A stretch of 64,000 bases of DNA from Rhynchonema sp. JSB1_4 (GCA_030248065.1 JASAMV010002650.1:43351-107350), one strand, 5' to 3'; shown: positions 27,601 through 42,600, numbered from the stretch's first letter. Translations and numbers: made by a program. The notes: generated by a model from the sequence alone, not told the origin.

Positions 27601-30600
27601 TGCTTTTCCGCGTCCAGCCGTTCATATTTGAATTTAATTTATGACTATGCCACATTTTCATGCATTTATTCGTTAGGTTGCGCTCATTTAACGGGAAACG
27701 GTCGTTTCACGGTGCGGTTCAAGTCGACGGGCCGAATTTGGGAAGACGTTAAGCCGGCCAATATATTTGTTATCAACGAAAGTGTGAAAGTACATACGTG
27801 TATATGTGCGAGCTGTCGAAAATGTTTGATGATGAGATTTACAGCTGTCGCTGAGTGTGAGATTGTGAGAACGTCTCAGGAAAATTGAATTGAAAAAATC
27901 TGGAGCCCTCCTCGCTAGTGAGACAAGTTCATGTGCTTCGACATGAAAATGTGTGGGCCCACGTTGGTTAAGTGTGGCCAAACTATTCTTCAATTGTATA
28001 TGTAGGTATGTACATGCACGTATGTACCTTGGTTAATCCGTGGCTTGCGGCGGTCTTACATTGCCGCGCACTAAGCTCTCCCCACGAAGTAGCGAATGTC
28101 AAAACACGAGCGCGCGCGCCTGTGTGCTTTTGCTTTTATCTGATAGACTTGATCGGTATACCTTATAGGTGCTTGGTTGGAAGTTGGTTGTTGTGGGTTG
28201 GTATTAACGAAACGGTTGAGTGGAAAGTTGTATGGAAACAGCGTGAAAAAAGTTAGATAAAAAAACAGTGTCACAAATAATTTTCACCGAACCCCTCCAG
28301 AGGAGTGGAAAGTTGGGCACAAGCACGAGTTGAGTGCAAACAAGTGTCGGGGTCTCAATTCCACTCAACTTTTCGCCCGTGCCCCAATCTATATCCACTC
28401 CAACGAAGAAGTTCTCTGAAAGTCATCTGTGATCTTCCGCCCGGCCTTCCACCCAGTTTTCGCCCCACTCTCGAACTATCGCTTCCTGAATACCTATGTA
28501 CCGCGGTGAGAAAGTTGTGTATGGTGGTATGTACATGCACTTCCGTCACGACGAAAAATATTTCGGAGCAGAAATATACAAACGCTATGGCTCCGCAGGC
28601 GTGTCCCAAACCTTGGCTGTACTGATAGTTTAAGTGCCCCTGAGCCAATGGTATCCGGGTACGAGTACAAATGTATAGTAGTAACTTTTTGAGTTATCAC
28701 CGTGATATAAGCCGGCAACAGTATCGCGCTTATTTGGCATCGCACAACTTTTACTATATATTTCAAGTGGTGGAAAAGTTCTTCAAAGGCAGCCCATCGC
28801 CGCGGAAAGAACCCCGCGCGTAAATTTGTCATTTTGAACTCCCGGACGGATGGCGGGACGACCGGATTATTTGTCCGGTGCGGTACCCCAAATTTGGGTC
28901 CATTAGTTTTCGTCTTAAAGTCAGTGCCGGTTAGAAAGTTGAACTCTCTTAGAACCCCGATCATATTAGACACGGTACATTGGAGAAACGATCTGTCTAT
29001 CGTCAAGGAGAATGGAGTCTATACCTAGATACATGATAAAGTCGATGTTTTCATTGCTTGACGTGTGTTACGCATTGAATGCGCTGAAACAGCGTGCTGA
29101 AGTATGGTGGTTTAAAGTTGCAGCACAGCTTCAGCGCATTATTTCTGAAGATTTAATGTGGAACACCCTGAGACGAAAAGCAAAACTGTGTATAGCGGTA
29201 TCGGCCCATCCCAACTTGCCCCATCACATTGCGTAACGTTGTGTCACCCACCACCCGAACCCCACACAACCGTCAATCTTGGCTGCGTTTGTGCCCTTTT
29301 ATGGATGTTCGGGTGCTTTTAGCGAGCGCCGACTGGTGTTCATCTTTTACGCTATGTTGGTCGCGTGCCCATTTTTTGATGCGAGACATTTTTTCTTGAA
29401 ACAAAACAACGCCAAAAACAGCCAAGGCACGAAAAGACCAGTGTACTCACCCTCTCTCAGCGCTGGCAAGACCAGAATATTGGTACACTGGTGCGCTTGG
29501 TGCTCGGTACATACGTTCGTTTTAGATGTCACTTCCTTCAGAATTAGCTTTTTACGTTGCACAATTCTAAAAAAATAATATATCAGACGAGATCTAAAGT
29601 CTAAACGAAGTAAAAAAGAGCATCAAAAGCGCTAGTGGTTCACCAAATACACCAGTACCCCCAAGAGACAAAGTCTTTGGAGTCGCGATCTTTGTGTATG
29701 TAAGAGCAGCTGTGACAGTGGGACGGACAACTGACTTTTTGGGTGTCGTAATGATACAAAATCGATTCGCCCGCTTAGTCTGCCGGCACAAAATGTTGTT
29801 TGTTTGGTTCGGTGCGGTGCGTGTATGGTTTTGGGTTAAAAAACCGAAAAAGTGCCATCGTATTATAGCCGCTAGCTGGTTACTTTTGTTGTGCTGTTAG
29901 ACTGGCTGGCCGCAGCAAACCACAAATAACGAATTCCCATGTTGCACAGCTGATGGATTGAAGCCCGAATAATATTCTGTAGTGTCGTTTTTAAACCGAC
30001 GCAGTTGACGATATTTTTTGTTGCAATTTGGCACAGATAATGTTGTTGTACGGCCGCGGCCGAAAAAAGTTTGCTTTCCCGTCGTGTCGAAATAGAAGTG
30101 TGCTTGTGTGGGCGCGATTCGATTCAGAATTGGAAGTATTGATTGAAAATTTATTGACTGCCTGACGATCAAGGCCGAAAATGCGCGAAACATACAATAC
30201 CCGTCCGTCGATTGAACATCCGCGGCCGCAACGACCGTTTCCCATCCATTATTATTGATCACGTGACCTCTCATCAAAAATGCTGTATTCGTGCGACACA
30301 TCCGATTCCAATTACACATTAACCGACTGCCAGCAACAGCAGCAGAGTCGTTGTTGTGACATAAGTACCATGTGTGAAACATCACCCAATCCTGATGACC
30401 GACCAGTTATCGACCAAATCGACTCCTTGCTACAGGAACTGGACAGTGTCCGACCGAGCCCTTATAAATCAAGCAACAGTCCTGGACCATTGCCAAGTCC
30501 CGGCGACTTAGGCGGCCAATCTACTTCGAACAAAATGCCCGTATGTGAAACATCAGCACCGAGTTTGGTCGCCGGCACAAGTGGTGCCGCGGTACCACCG

Positions 30601-33600
30601 CCGGTCGCGGTCAAACCGCGGGCACCGAAACCCGCCGTACCTCCGAAACCACCTCTGGACACGATTAGGTACTCGATGGTGAATATGGAAGGTGCGTTTG
30701 TGAATTTTCTCCGGTTTTTCTACTGTTTTCAACAGTTGCCAGGTTTTCGCGTTCGTGGGGGCTTATGTGTGTGTGCCACCATATAGAGGTCAGGGTCTGA
30801 AAACAGTTTTTGTCTTAGTCCTAGTCCTAAACTCGCACTATGACGATGTCCTGGTACACCAACTTTTCATAGTTTCGAAACATAAGCACAATGTTGCGTA
30901 AGTTGCCTAAGCCGAACTCCATCATCTATCAATCACTTTTTAATCGACACTCATCCACAGCGGGACACATGCACAGTTAGAATTGCGACTCTTCAAGGAC
31001 AAACATTTACCTGATCCATCAAGGAAACAGCGTTCAAAATCCTCGTGCAAGCAGTTCCTTGCAGACAGTCCCGATTCGGACATTGACGCGCTGCTCAAAG
31101 AGCTATCAGTCCTGGGCGAACAACTGCAGGGCCTGGGCCCGATGGAGGACAATCCATTCATCACATCCTTGACCAATCCGGATGCAACCGTCGCTAATTC
31201 GGCCGCCAGACCGACACCCGCAGCAACACAGAAACAGAATGCTGGCGAGAAAAGAATAACTGCGGTGAGTTCAGGCTGCGCAGTGTGTATTTTTGGGACC
31301 CGAGAAGTTTGGCCCGACTTGGTTCGGATCTATCGGTAATTTCAGCCTGTTTGTGCTCACGCAAGCTTTGCGATGGGCTTCGCGCTCTCGGGCCCCGCCT
31401 GGCGTGTGGGCAGACAGACGCAAACCTGAACCCTTAGGCCGCCCTCAGACAAACGCGAAAAGCGAAAAGCAAAAAGTTTTTCAGCGTAGTCATCATCCAC
31501 AGCGCACGCCAAACAGCCTCTGAAACGTTTTGTTTGAGCATCACTGTGGTTTAGGCCCGTGGTTAAGGAGTTGCTGTTGTGCTGAACTTTTCGCTTTTCG
31601 CTTTTCGCGTTTGTCTGAGTGCGGCCTTAACATTAATTCCAACACAACGAACCTTCAATCTGTTGACTTTATTGCTCGTGGGAAGTCCCTGAACAATAGT
31701 TCGGAACGGAAATCCAGGCTCATGGTCATGACACGATATGCGCATTTTGTTTTATCCGACTTTATCATCGCCCTGATGTTATCGGCGCGGAATTTACGAA
31801 AATTTTATTAGATATTGGACTATTTTTGTTGTTCGCGCGGGTCTCCTGCGTTTTGTAATGCGATAGCTCACTGCGGGTGGTACTCTGACCTTCAGACAAA
31901 TTTAGTCCGCAAACTTGCCGCGCTCGCAGATTTATGCAGATAATCATGTTTTCGGAGATTTGTAGTGTGGTTTTCAAATGAACGCTTCTAAGTTTTGGAT
32001 AATAAACTTTTCATCGAATTTATATGCGCAAAAACTCCAAAAAGAATAATTTTGTGTTCAAATTTTGTACATTGACGCAATCGCTGGTGCAAACACAGAC
32101 TAATCTGATCGGTACCAGGTCATAAATCATTCGTTATCATGAAACATCAGCGCCAACAGCGACGCAAAGTCACCGTTCAGTCGAAATTGTCGCGGCGTTA
32201 CACTTATCTCAGCCATTATGTAAGTAGGATGTATCGTTTTCTAAGCATGCTGGGCGGTTGTAAGTTTGGTGAAATTGCCAGTCCGTGGTTGCCAAATATC
32301 GCAGCCGAACCAATACCTAAAAGCATATCGTGTGCACTTCAAGGCACAAAGGTTGAGACCTGATACAAGTTGGAGAGTCGAGTCGCACAATGTGTAATGT
32401 GGGTTGCGTGCAGCATGTGTGTTGGTTGCCCGTTTCGACCTGTTTTCACACAGACGGTTGCCACGCCATCGTCGGTGCGGAATGCGTAAGTGAGCATGCA
32501 AGTTGTATACATGCGGCACCAACATTCTGCAACAATTCATAACTTTCCACAGTATATTCTCTTCCCATCCATTCAGACGGCGCCAATCAACGGTCAACCT
32601 CCTCCACACCAACAGCAACAGTCAACAACAACAACAAGCACCGCGATTCGCACCAATTCCCCCGATGACGGTGATTCAGCGTTCGGTGACGCAATGTCAC
32701 TGATGAGCTCCGAGTCCAGCGGTGTGCTGGCACATCATCAGTCACACAACACCAGTACCAATGGCCACCATCATGCATCGTCAGCAATGCAGCACCACCC
32801 GGCCAGCCATCCAGGTGCACCGCGGTCACGTGATTCGAATCTGAGCTCGTCCAATGAAAGCTCGCATGGGTCGATTACCACACCGTCACCCACACAGGTA
32901 TGGGGTGATGCTTCACCATGCTCATTTGGGGAATGGGTGGGAATCTGTCTTTTTGTCTTGTACCAGTGCGTTCTAAGCCACTACTTACGAAGGGAGTAAC
33001 AGATGCTAAAATAATGTATCGTTGTGAGGCGTGTCCATGTATAATTCTTTTCAACCTACATAGTTGGATCCGTAATGCAGTTCCTGCTTTCGTCATTTCT
33101 TTCTTCCTTTTTTTCATCCAGGTCAATTTCTAATTCTGACTGGTACGGTATATAGCACACTCACCCACGTAATTTTCATGTGTTTTGTGCTTTTGGTCTG
33201 CTCTCTGAATCATCCAGGTATATAGCACAGTGCCAACTCGCCATCATAAAACTTGGCGGCACAAAGACCAAAAAAATGAGTTTCACATCCGTTACTTCAA
33301 CTGAGCGTACTATGTAGTTTTGGCATTCGCTTCATCTCATTTGAGGCCGTTCTTTACGACATTAACGGAGCCGTGGTTGGTAAATCATTTTGATGCCACT
33401 GAGTCTCGCCGGTTCAAACTCCGGCTTATAGTACTGTCGACAACTCAGATGCTCAACTCCTATCGTCAACTCCCATGTATAATTTCTCGCAGTCATTTAG
33501 GGCTGCTTGAGTTGACGAACAGAGTTGACCACAGTACCTTTAGGCCAAACGCATACCACCCATACAGGACAAGAAGCGTTCTACGTTGTGTACCTTGACA

Positions 33601-36600
33601 CTATTTGGTTGGTTGGTGCTCTGCAAACAGCGGACATTTTATAGAAATTGACGTCTCACTCGGTTCATTTAAAGTGACACAGTGAGGCAGTAAGCTCTCA
33701 CTCCCCGGTTTGTAAAATGTATCGGCGGGTGTCCGATTACACAACAGTATGATGTGACCTGATAAAACTGACCGTGGGTCGACTTATTCGATTACGACGT
33801 TTGCCTAACATGACTTCGAAGATACGTGTAGGTTCCACCATTTGTGTTCAGTTGCTGCTGTTTACGCCCCCAGGGGCTTAGAATAATTGTTTGTGTTTGG
33901 CGCATGAACTGTGGCCTGCATTATGTAATTTCATAACGTGTGATGTCACAAGTGTTTAGCCCGTATCCTCTTCATGGTTTACCAGGTGTCAGGAATTATG
34001 AGCAGTAATATTTATGGACACGTTTATGAACAAGCGCAATTAGGCCCGAGTACGGAGTGTCTCGTTTGTTTCCACCAACACGCAAGGTCTAACAGGTAAA
34101 GGTCCCGATATGGTTCAATGCCGTTGGTTCCCAATTACCGTGCCGGTTGTGAGACATTGTCGCTCTTTGTCACATGGTCGCTCCTTATGTGAATTACAAC
34201 AATTCTGGCCGTTTTGGAAAGCCGGCAGCCTAAGCCTGAGCCTAAGTCCAATCATAAGCCTGAGCCCAAGCCCAAGCTATAGTTGAAAATACGCGAGACC
34301 AAGTCAAAACGTGCGACGATGTCCCCGGATCGTGCACAACACGCAGGTGCTAGTGCTTCGTGTTCAATGAATTTACGAAACTCAAACTGATATGATGTTA
34401 GCACCTTACCCGAGACCTTGGGATATTTTATGTCTACAAAAGTATGTAGCTACATAGCCTCGCATAAAATGAAGACGTCAGGCCGGGCAGAGTATCAATT
34501 ACAGCGAGGTGTTGAGCAGAGCCGCAATATTTGCTCAACCTCACTGCACTGCCTGCTGCTATTGCATAAGCATTGACCACCCTGTATAACTGACCAGTTA
34601 CACTGTTAGCCCCTGAGCCAAGCTTTATTGACCTGCGCTAACTCTAACCCCGTCCTCTCACCGGATTCTGGAATCCGTCGCGCAATCACAGGTATGTATT
34701 TCCTTACAATACGTATTATATGAGCCACACAAGGTTCTGAAATACGATTGCAATGGAGCAATGTAGTTACGCAGCTTGCAATGACGTGCTTCTTTGCGTG
34801 TATTGCTGGTAAAAAGCGTACGCCACCGGTTCAGTCACCCTTCTGATCGCTTGCACAACTCTGTTGGGCCGAAATATTGTATAAGATATGCCGCCAAAAA
34901 TTCCGGTACAACGCCAGCTAACAGACGGGCCTGGCTGCATTATATCGTGGCAAGGCAAGTGGACGTCATTATGTTTTGATAGGCTCCAGATGCGCAAGTC
35001 TTTTTACACAACGATATAATGCGAGTTTGAGGTTTAATATGCTTCTAGCCAACTCGTGTTTTAGTTCCAGTTCTTTAATTCTCTGATGTCATATCGAAAA
35101 GCTATAGCTAGACGGGACTCCGCGGTGCGAAAATCTTAACGGCGTGCGATCAGAAAATTCTTGTTGGTTTGAGATTCACATTTTTATGCGTCACTCTGTG
35201 AACACACCGCTTTGTGCCTTTACACCTTGGCATTCTTGAAAGAGTACATACTGTGTAGGCGTGTGTTCGCGTGTGCAAGTGACTTATTGATGTTTGTTTA
35301 TGAACCGCTGGGCTTTGTTGATCATAGACTTTGTCCTTCAGCCAATGGTTCCGCTGGCGCCTGTTACACATTTCAAGTTTTTTTCTTTGTGACAAACTTT
35401 GAGTCTTGGAGGTGCGAAACTACAGACACTTGAACAGTCACTGATCCAAGGGGATACGACATGGCAACCTCTGATTCCCACGCCTAAGGGTGGGCCATGT
35501 TCAATAAATTGGTGTATAACATGTTCATCACAATGTAATTCATTGCAGTCCCATGCATATCGTCAAAATATTTTGCCAGGATGAATTGTCCACAACGATA
35601 TTCCTATTCAGTCTGTGTATGCTGAACTTTCGAATACCCCGATACTGAACTGTTTACCAAAAAAAGTTCCAAACAGAATGTTTCGTGTTCTACATTGCAG
35701 CAAAGCGATGGCGGTGCGATGCCCGGTCTGGACGTTGTGAGGGAGGAGAAGTCTATCGGAGACAACAGCTCGATCCTGTCAGAGGTGAGTGACAGTTCTT
35801 GTTGTTTTATTGAAAAGTTCTCTCTCACCTTTGATAAGGGTCTGGTCTTTGCGCTGTATTCCAGGTTTTTCTCATTGTCAACAATCTGATGTGCTGGACT
35901 GATGTATTATTTCTCTTTTAGCCTTAAACCTAGAGTCTCAGTATGTACATTTCAAACCGTGCCGAAACAATATGCGTCTATATTCTTTTTTTTAATGTAC
36001 TATGTATTTTGATGTGGTATCATCCTTCAAATGAACCTGTTCCGGTCCGTTATCAGTTTCCAACCTATGGTGCATTCCCGTCCGATGTTTTGAACTGTAC
36101 AACAGTTTGATAAAGCTTAGAACATCAACATGTGCATAACTTGTCTTCTACACGTCGCTTCGGCTCAAATGTTTTTGAATCATTTTTGACTGGAAATCGT
36201 TGGTCTGAAACCGTGTTGTCTGAATCACAACACCTACTAACACACACGTGCGTGTGCCGATTTATATTCCGTTGGTTTCGGGGAAGTTAGCGGGTCCCGT
36301 AGCTGAAGGCTTCTTAAGAATCGTTGTGAAACCCAATTTCATCGTAAATAATCAGAATAAAACCATATTGAGTAGATAGCGTTGAAAAAGTGATTAATAT
36401 ATTTGCATTCGAGCTTCGTTGTTCGTTTGTCATGTCTCTTTCCCCTCTCAACAGTCCTGGTTTTTTATTCGCTGTCTCTTGTCCCCCGGTTTCCCCCTTC
36501 TTGGGCTGCGTCTCTTTGTTGCGTTGTACATGTTTTGGCGGTTTTGCTCGGTTTTTGTTTCCTGTTTTCTGTAGCTACATATGTGCAATGCCACTGCTGT

Positions 36601-39600
36601 TTGAATTTCAGTGATCCATATCCTCAAATTTTTGCCCTTTTTTCCAATATCATGTGACGTAAGCCAGGTGAAAATTTGGCTTCGACCTGAGAGGGCGAGG
36701 TGCGTGCCATGTCAATTTTTACACTATAATTTTACAGTCACTCTGCACGTGTTGTGTTGTGGACTCGAAATATTAGTGCCGCGTACACGAGAATCTTTCA
36801 AGTTTTTCAATTAAACTCTTTCGCCGTAGGCTGAGATCAAGCTGTGTGATATGTATACATGTTTATTTACGCAGCGCTAAAATCCTGCGAATTTACCAAG
36901 CACATACTGTACAGTAGGTACATTTACATGCAAGCTTACGAAAAAAACCACAGAAAATCGGTGGCGTGGCGGCATCTGGTCTTTATGGCCTGGTGATGAT
37001 CACATTTTAGAACACACCAACATGGTTGAAATATGGGTCCCGAATTTATTTTCAGCGATGGAATATCTCCTCGGGTACCAATGTTCAGTTGAAACGTCAT
37101 TCCGTTTCATTAGCATGCACCTACGATGGTTCATCCCTCTTCCTGAATGCCCACACCATGGTCGCAAAGGCGGCATGTTGCGCTGTCCAGCTCTGCTTCT
37201 GCCTAATGTTTATTTTCATAAAAGCGTTCCGCTGACGTTAATGTGCGCGGTTTGTGCATGGTGTGTGTGTTTATAATGTTCAGTCCAACACGTTACATGG
37301 GGCAAACTGTCCTGTGAAGCACGCTTGTCAGTTAAAGCTCTACCGCGTTCCAACGTTTGGATATCTATGCTCTGGTATTACTAACTGACTGGCATTCCTG
37401 GGTAACCCTAAGGGCCAAAGGCGAAGGCGTTGTTGCTTATTATCAGAGGCACATGGTTGTATGGTAAGTCAGGGTGTAATCACTGGTTATTGGCTTACAC
37501 CAGACCAGACTAGGGTGTAATATGCGTAATGTAGCCAATATTGCAGAGCTGGTTGCAGCACTATTTTATGGTAACGCAAACAGCCCCAGGATCATGAGGT
37601 GTTCTATGCTTGTGATAATTGGCAACAATCTCGCACGATCAAGCTTTCCTGTTCCTAGGCAGTTTCACAAATATTTTTTCATAAAATAGCGTTCTGTGGA
37701 ACATAATAGTCGCTTACGTCTTTTAAAATTAGAATATCTGCCGCCGGAACAAAGCAACACACACCACAGCCGAAAAAATCAACCACCACGGAGCATTTGT
37801 ATACGTATACCAACATTTATCAGTGACTCTGAAAATGGACAACCTCAGGTGCATGTATCCGCACCACGTGTTTACACCCACGTAATATCCCTCCGAGGTC
37901 AACCGACAGGGGATTTTGATAGTGCATGTGTGTACCCATGTAAATATCGGCCCATGTGTTGAGTCTTAGATTCTGTGAGTCAATGCATACATATTGCCTT
38001 GCAGAGAGAGAGACAGCGGGCTGGCTGCGCTTTGTTTGTGTGCACCTCCATAGAACATGAGACAAAAAAGATTATGTATGATTTTATGTGATTATTGATA
38101 ATTTTTTAGCAGTTTAAATTATGTGAATAACGAGGTTGTGTGTTGGTTATTGTTCGTACATTCATCACGTATAAGTCTAAGATCTGAGGTTTGTATACAT
38201 AACCCCAATCTTACTGATTGCCATTTTTGTCCATAATCATATTATCAACCTTCATCTGCTCGTTTACACCATGAGCACATACTGTAGTTTCAAAGCTTTG
38301 CGTCCACGTTTCTTTGCGATAACTGAGTTCGCGTGAAAAATTACCTCAGCATGAAATATACTGTTTACCCATTTTCGCCACTTTGGTGTCACCGTCTTAT
38401 TACGTAGTGAACTCTGAATGTTAGTGCTAGTGCATATCGCACGGACTTCGTGTGTTGAATTCACAAGCCTCTGCAAAAAGCGCTTGCCCCATGCTCATAC
38501 AGGTGGTACTAATATTTACCATTTAGGGTGTCTTAAAGCACATGACACGTGAGCGAACGTGTGACACTGACAACAGCGTTTGTTGTTGCTGACACCATTT
38601 TCCTTCTCGTCTGTTTTTGTTTGCAAGGCTCAAGTTCCCTTCTCTAAAAATTGTTTCTTATCTGTGTTTACATGGCCCGGGCCTGCTTATTACACGTATG
38701 GTCATCAAAGACCTCGTTCAAAGATCTCCCTGTCAAATAAAGTTGCTTATCACGAGGTGCTAAAGCCGTTTTTGTGAGAAAGTTATGGTCATCACAATAG
38801 TATAAGTTCTTCATTTTACCAAAGCCTTTCTGCCAAGATACGCCAACGCCGTCTTCGTAAAAACAATTTTCTGTCAGAGCTCTTTTAAAAGCTTCCTTAA
38901 GCAGTTTCTCTTAATTTTCTCCTCCATTGCATTCCAGGCTGACCAAGCGGCGCGGGCCAAATCCGAAAAGATCAAACTCGCCCTCGAAAAGATGAAAGAG
39001 GCAAATATCAAAAAAGTATGTTGGCCGCTGTAGTAGTTCCTATTCTTTCCTAAACCTGAAAGGCAACTTAAAATGCTTGCTTTCTCATGCAAAAAAACGC
39101 ATTTAAAAAACAGCCACAAAATTTAAAAAAGGATATTTTCAGTTGTACGTGAAATTCTTCACCAAAGACGGCGCCAGCAAGAGTCTGCTGGTCGACGAAC
39201 GATCAACGGTGTCGTATGTGCTGCGACAATTGTGCGAAAAACATCGACTTGCCTGGCAACCGAACTATGCCGTCGTCGAGCACTATCCAGACCTGTATAT
39301 GGGTGAGTTTATCTGCCTACACCTGAAGAATTTAAAAAAAATATTCAACATGGTTCCGAAAATTCGATGGTCGCGAAACTTTCCAATATTGAAAATACAA
39401 AAATCGTCTGAAAAAGATATTTAAAGTGACTCTACAATTGATCGTTGACCGCGTTTGTTTGCAGTCATTTTTTCAGAAAATGAAGACTAGGTATCAGAAA
39501 CCCAGATTTAGGAGATAGATTTTCAAGTCGTTACTTTGTGATGTTTCACGGAGTCCACACATTTTTACAGGAATAGAAAAAATGAAAAAAGTTTGAGGCA

Positions 39601-42600
39601 GGCCTGTGCGAAACACAAGGTAATCCAATAGAAGATATTTTCAGCGTTTTATACTCATACGTTTTTCTGTTAAACGAGATATAAAGCATTGTGCGAAACG
39701 CCATGTGTGGTAAATAATAAACGAAACACTCCAAAAAATCAAGCCTTTTTAAAGCACCCTTTTACTCCAGCATAATTTTAAGCATCTGTGGTGAATGAAA
39801 TAAGTTGTCAATTAGAAATAAAAATCGCCTAATTATCTGGTATTCAGGATGTGCTTTTCGTTTTTCAAAACCCTACACAGCTCACACAATGTTTACCACA
39901 ACATGCGCAAGGCAGCCATTCAGACCACGCACAGCGCACACACAACGACAACACACAGCCGGCCGGGGATAATGTTTCAGCTTTGTGTGTGTGCGCTGTG
40001 GGAATGGGTGCCTTGCGCATGTTGCGGTAAACATTGTGTGAGCTGTGTAGGGTTTTGAAAAACGAAAAGCACATCCTGAATACTAGATAATTAGACGATT
40101 TTTATTTCTAATTGACAACTTATTTCATTCACCACAGATGCTTAAAATTATGCTAGAGTAAAAGGGTGCTTTAAAAAGGCTTGATTTTTTGGAGTGTTTT
40201 GTTTATTATTTATCACACCTGGCGTTTCGCACAATGCTTTATATCTCGTTTAACAGAAAAACGTCTGAGTATAAAACGCTGAAAATATCTTCTATTGGAT
40301 TACTTTATGTTTCGCACAGGCCTGCCTCAAACTTTTTTCATTTTTTCTCCTCCTGTAAAAATGTGTGGGCTCCGTGAAACATCACAAAGCAACGACTTGA
40401 AAATCTATTTCCTAAATCTGGGTTTCTGATAGCTAGTCTTCATTTTCTGAAAAAATGACTGCAAACAAACGCGGTCAACGATCAATTGTAGAGTCACTTT
40501 AAGCACAAGGAAGCGTGTTTTCGGTTGCCCGTTTCAATCCATTTCGATCAGCTGGCGATGCACCCGGTCATCGTCAGACCGAATTCATCCAGGTCACGTA
40601 ACCTCAGACAGGCGCCAGGTAAGATGTGTCTTTGTTTGCGTGATGTAACAAAATCCAACACTATTGCAGAGCGCATCTACGAAGACCACGAGCACCCCGT
40701 TGAGAACATTTTGCTGTGGACACGTGACAGTCCCAATAAATTGCTGTTTGTGCCCCGATCCGATAAATACGCACTTTTTGACGAACCACAACGATATTTG
40801 GTGGCTGAATCGAGTGCTGAACGACAGCAGAAGCTTGGCGTCGATAGGAAACAGCAAATGCTTGAGGTGAGTTCGGTTTGGCCTTTGTGATGTTTCACAA
40901 AGTGTAGGTCGGAGAATGTGAAGCGTAGGTCCCCCAAATGATCCGCACTGTGTGCTGATTCCGAAAGTTTTCGAATAAGCTTCAATCTCAAACGTGTGTG
41001 ATTTCTTGTCGTCATCCATGGGCCGCTTATATGGAAGTTTCAGGCTGTATGTTTTCGAACCCTCGTAGCCAAACAAAAATCTGAATAACCCCCAGAATCA
41101 CTTTTACTTGATTCTGGTGAATGTGTGCTATTTTCTTCAAATTTTGATGTTTCAACAAGACAGTTTTTAAATTGCAGGAGTTTTTCGCGCCGTCGCACGT
41201 GCAACCGCCTGATATCGAAGGCTGGCTGCATTTGAAGGCCGATGGCAAAAAGGCATGGAAACGTCATTACTTTGTGCTTCGCGCGTCTGGACTGTACTAC
41301 ATTCCGAAAGGCAAAACAAAGGTATGTATGTGCAGGTTTTTCTCGATTTCTTATTTTTCCAATTCAGTTTTTGTTGCGTTAAATTTTTTCAATCAATTTC
41401 TTTAAAAATTTAAAGAAAGACATGCGTTTCAGAGTTCGAAAGATCTCGTCTGCTTGCAAAACCTGGAAATGATCCAAGTCTATACCGGATTCGGCTGGAA
41501 GAAAAAGTACAAAGCGCCGACCAATTTCGGCTTTGCGCTCAAGGTTTGACGACAAGATTGGCCCTGAACATCAAGTTCAAAATATGAAAAATAATGTTTC
41601 CTATACTTTGTTTGCAGCATCCACAAATCCAAGTGAAAGCCTCCAAATACATCAAGTACCTGTGCTGCGACGACAGCGAAACACTGGACAGATGGATGGT
41701 CGGACTGAGAATTGCCAAGGTTCGGCGTGTTTTTTTTCTTGGGGACCAGGTCTCTTTGGTCAATCACCAGCCAAAACAGCGAATTTACTGATGTTAAATG
41801 CGACTGAATGGTAGCTAGCTACATACCTATTCAGGCAGTTTGTGGCTGAGTGTAAATTTGATGGATACAGAATGTACAGAATTATTTTTCTTTAATTGTT
41901 GTTTTGTGACGCATGACACAATTCCAGCACCAATTTTGAGATCAAAAAAATTGTCAACGCCGCATACATCCACAGCCCCACAAAATTTTCACATCCCGCG
42001 TGATGTTCCTGACATTTCCAGACCGGTCGTCAACTGTTCGAGAACTTCGAAGCACAACGCGTGTCAGCCGAACTGTCAGTGGACGCTTCGTCCGATTCGA
42101 CCACGGTGAGCAGTAGCACCAACGGCGGTGCTCATCGTCTGCCCTCCTGCTCGGGCTCGGTGTCTTCGAGTCAGCACACCCCGTCGATTCGCAGCAGCGT
42201 ATCGAACGAGAACAACAATTCAATCGTGCAATTCAATAATAATCACCAAGCGAATGGGACCATAGTGAATCACGAGAATCATCACGTGATCAAATCACCG
42301 AATGGATCCGAACCGATGGTCGGATATCGCGATTCACCCGCTGTGGTGCATCGACCCGCCGTTAGGACAAGTATGGCGAGTAGTAATGGAGATGCGGCGA
42401 TGCCGATGAGTCCTGATGTGAGTGGGGTGTTTGGTCGCTTATCCATCAACGTGTTCAGCAGACATTATTCGCTGCGAGCGACATCAAACTTGGTGATCGG
42501 ATCGGAGCTGTTGTGCCTTTGTCACGTGACTTCGTTTGAATTAAGAATATTAAGCGAATTAGTTTTTGTGGTTCCAGTCGATCCCCGAATTCCCTTGATT

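Larger units (their letters stand above)
15643..30279 (+). other. Large MRL intron 1 (or upstream intron plus alternative promoter region)
   Basis: About 14.6 kb between the WLGQL exon and the 30280 exon. I see no recognisable coding exon. It contains the foldback element 21830-22018 and the nested composite at 24996-26571. If the ATG at 30280 is a real start, its promoter lies near the 3' end of this interval; no clear TATA box is visible. Confidence 0.6.
32898..35700 (+). other. MRL intron
   Basis: 2.8 kb bounded by GTATGG and ATTGCAG. It contains a tRNA-like remnant and a MITE copy at about 33355-33540; nothing else is recognisable. Confidence 0.7.

Noticed and set aside
28494..29006. 170-codon minus-strand frame
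   Set aside because: No recognisable domain, no codon bias like that of the MRL exons, and no paired splice sites; chance frame in the large intron.
32453..32484. Possible 32-bp MRL micro-exon ([11 protein letters not shown]) between CACACAG and GTAAGT
   Set aside because: Both splice sites look good, but 32 bp would shift the frame: the exons on either side join in phase 0 without it. It could be a poison exon, but nothing here supports inclusion.
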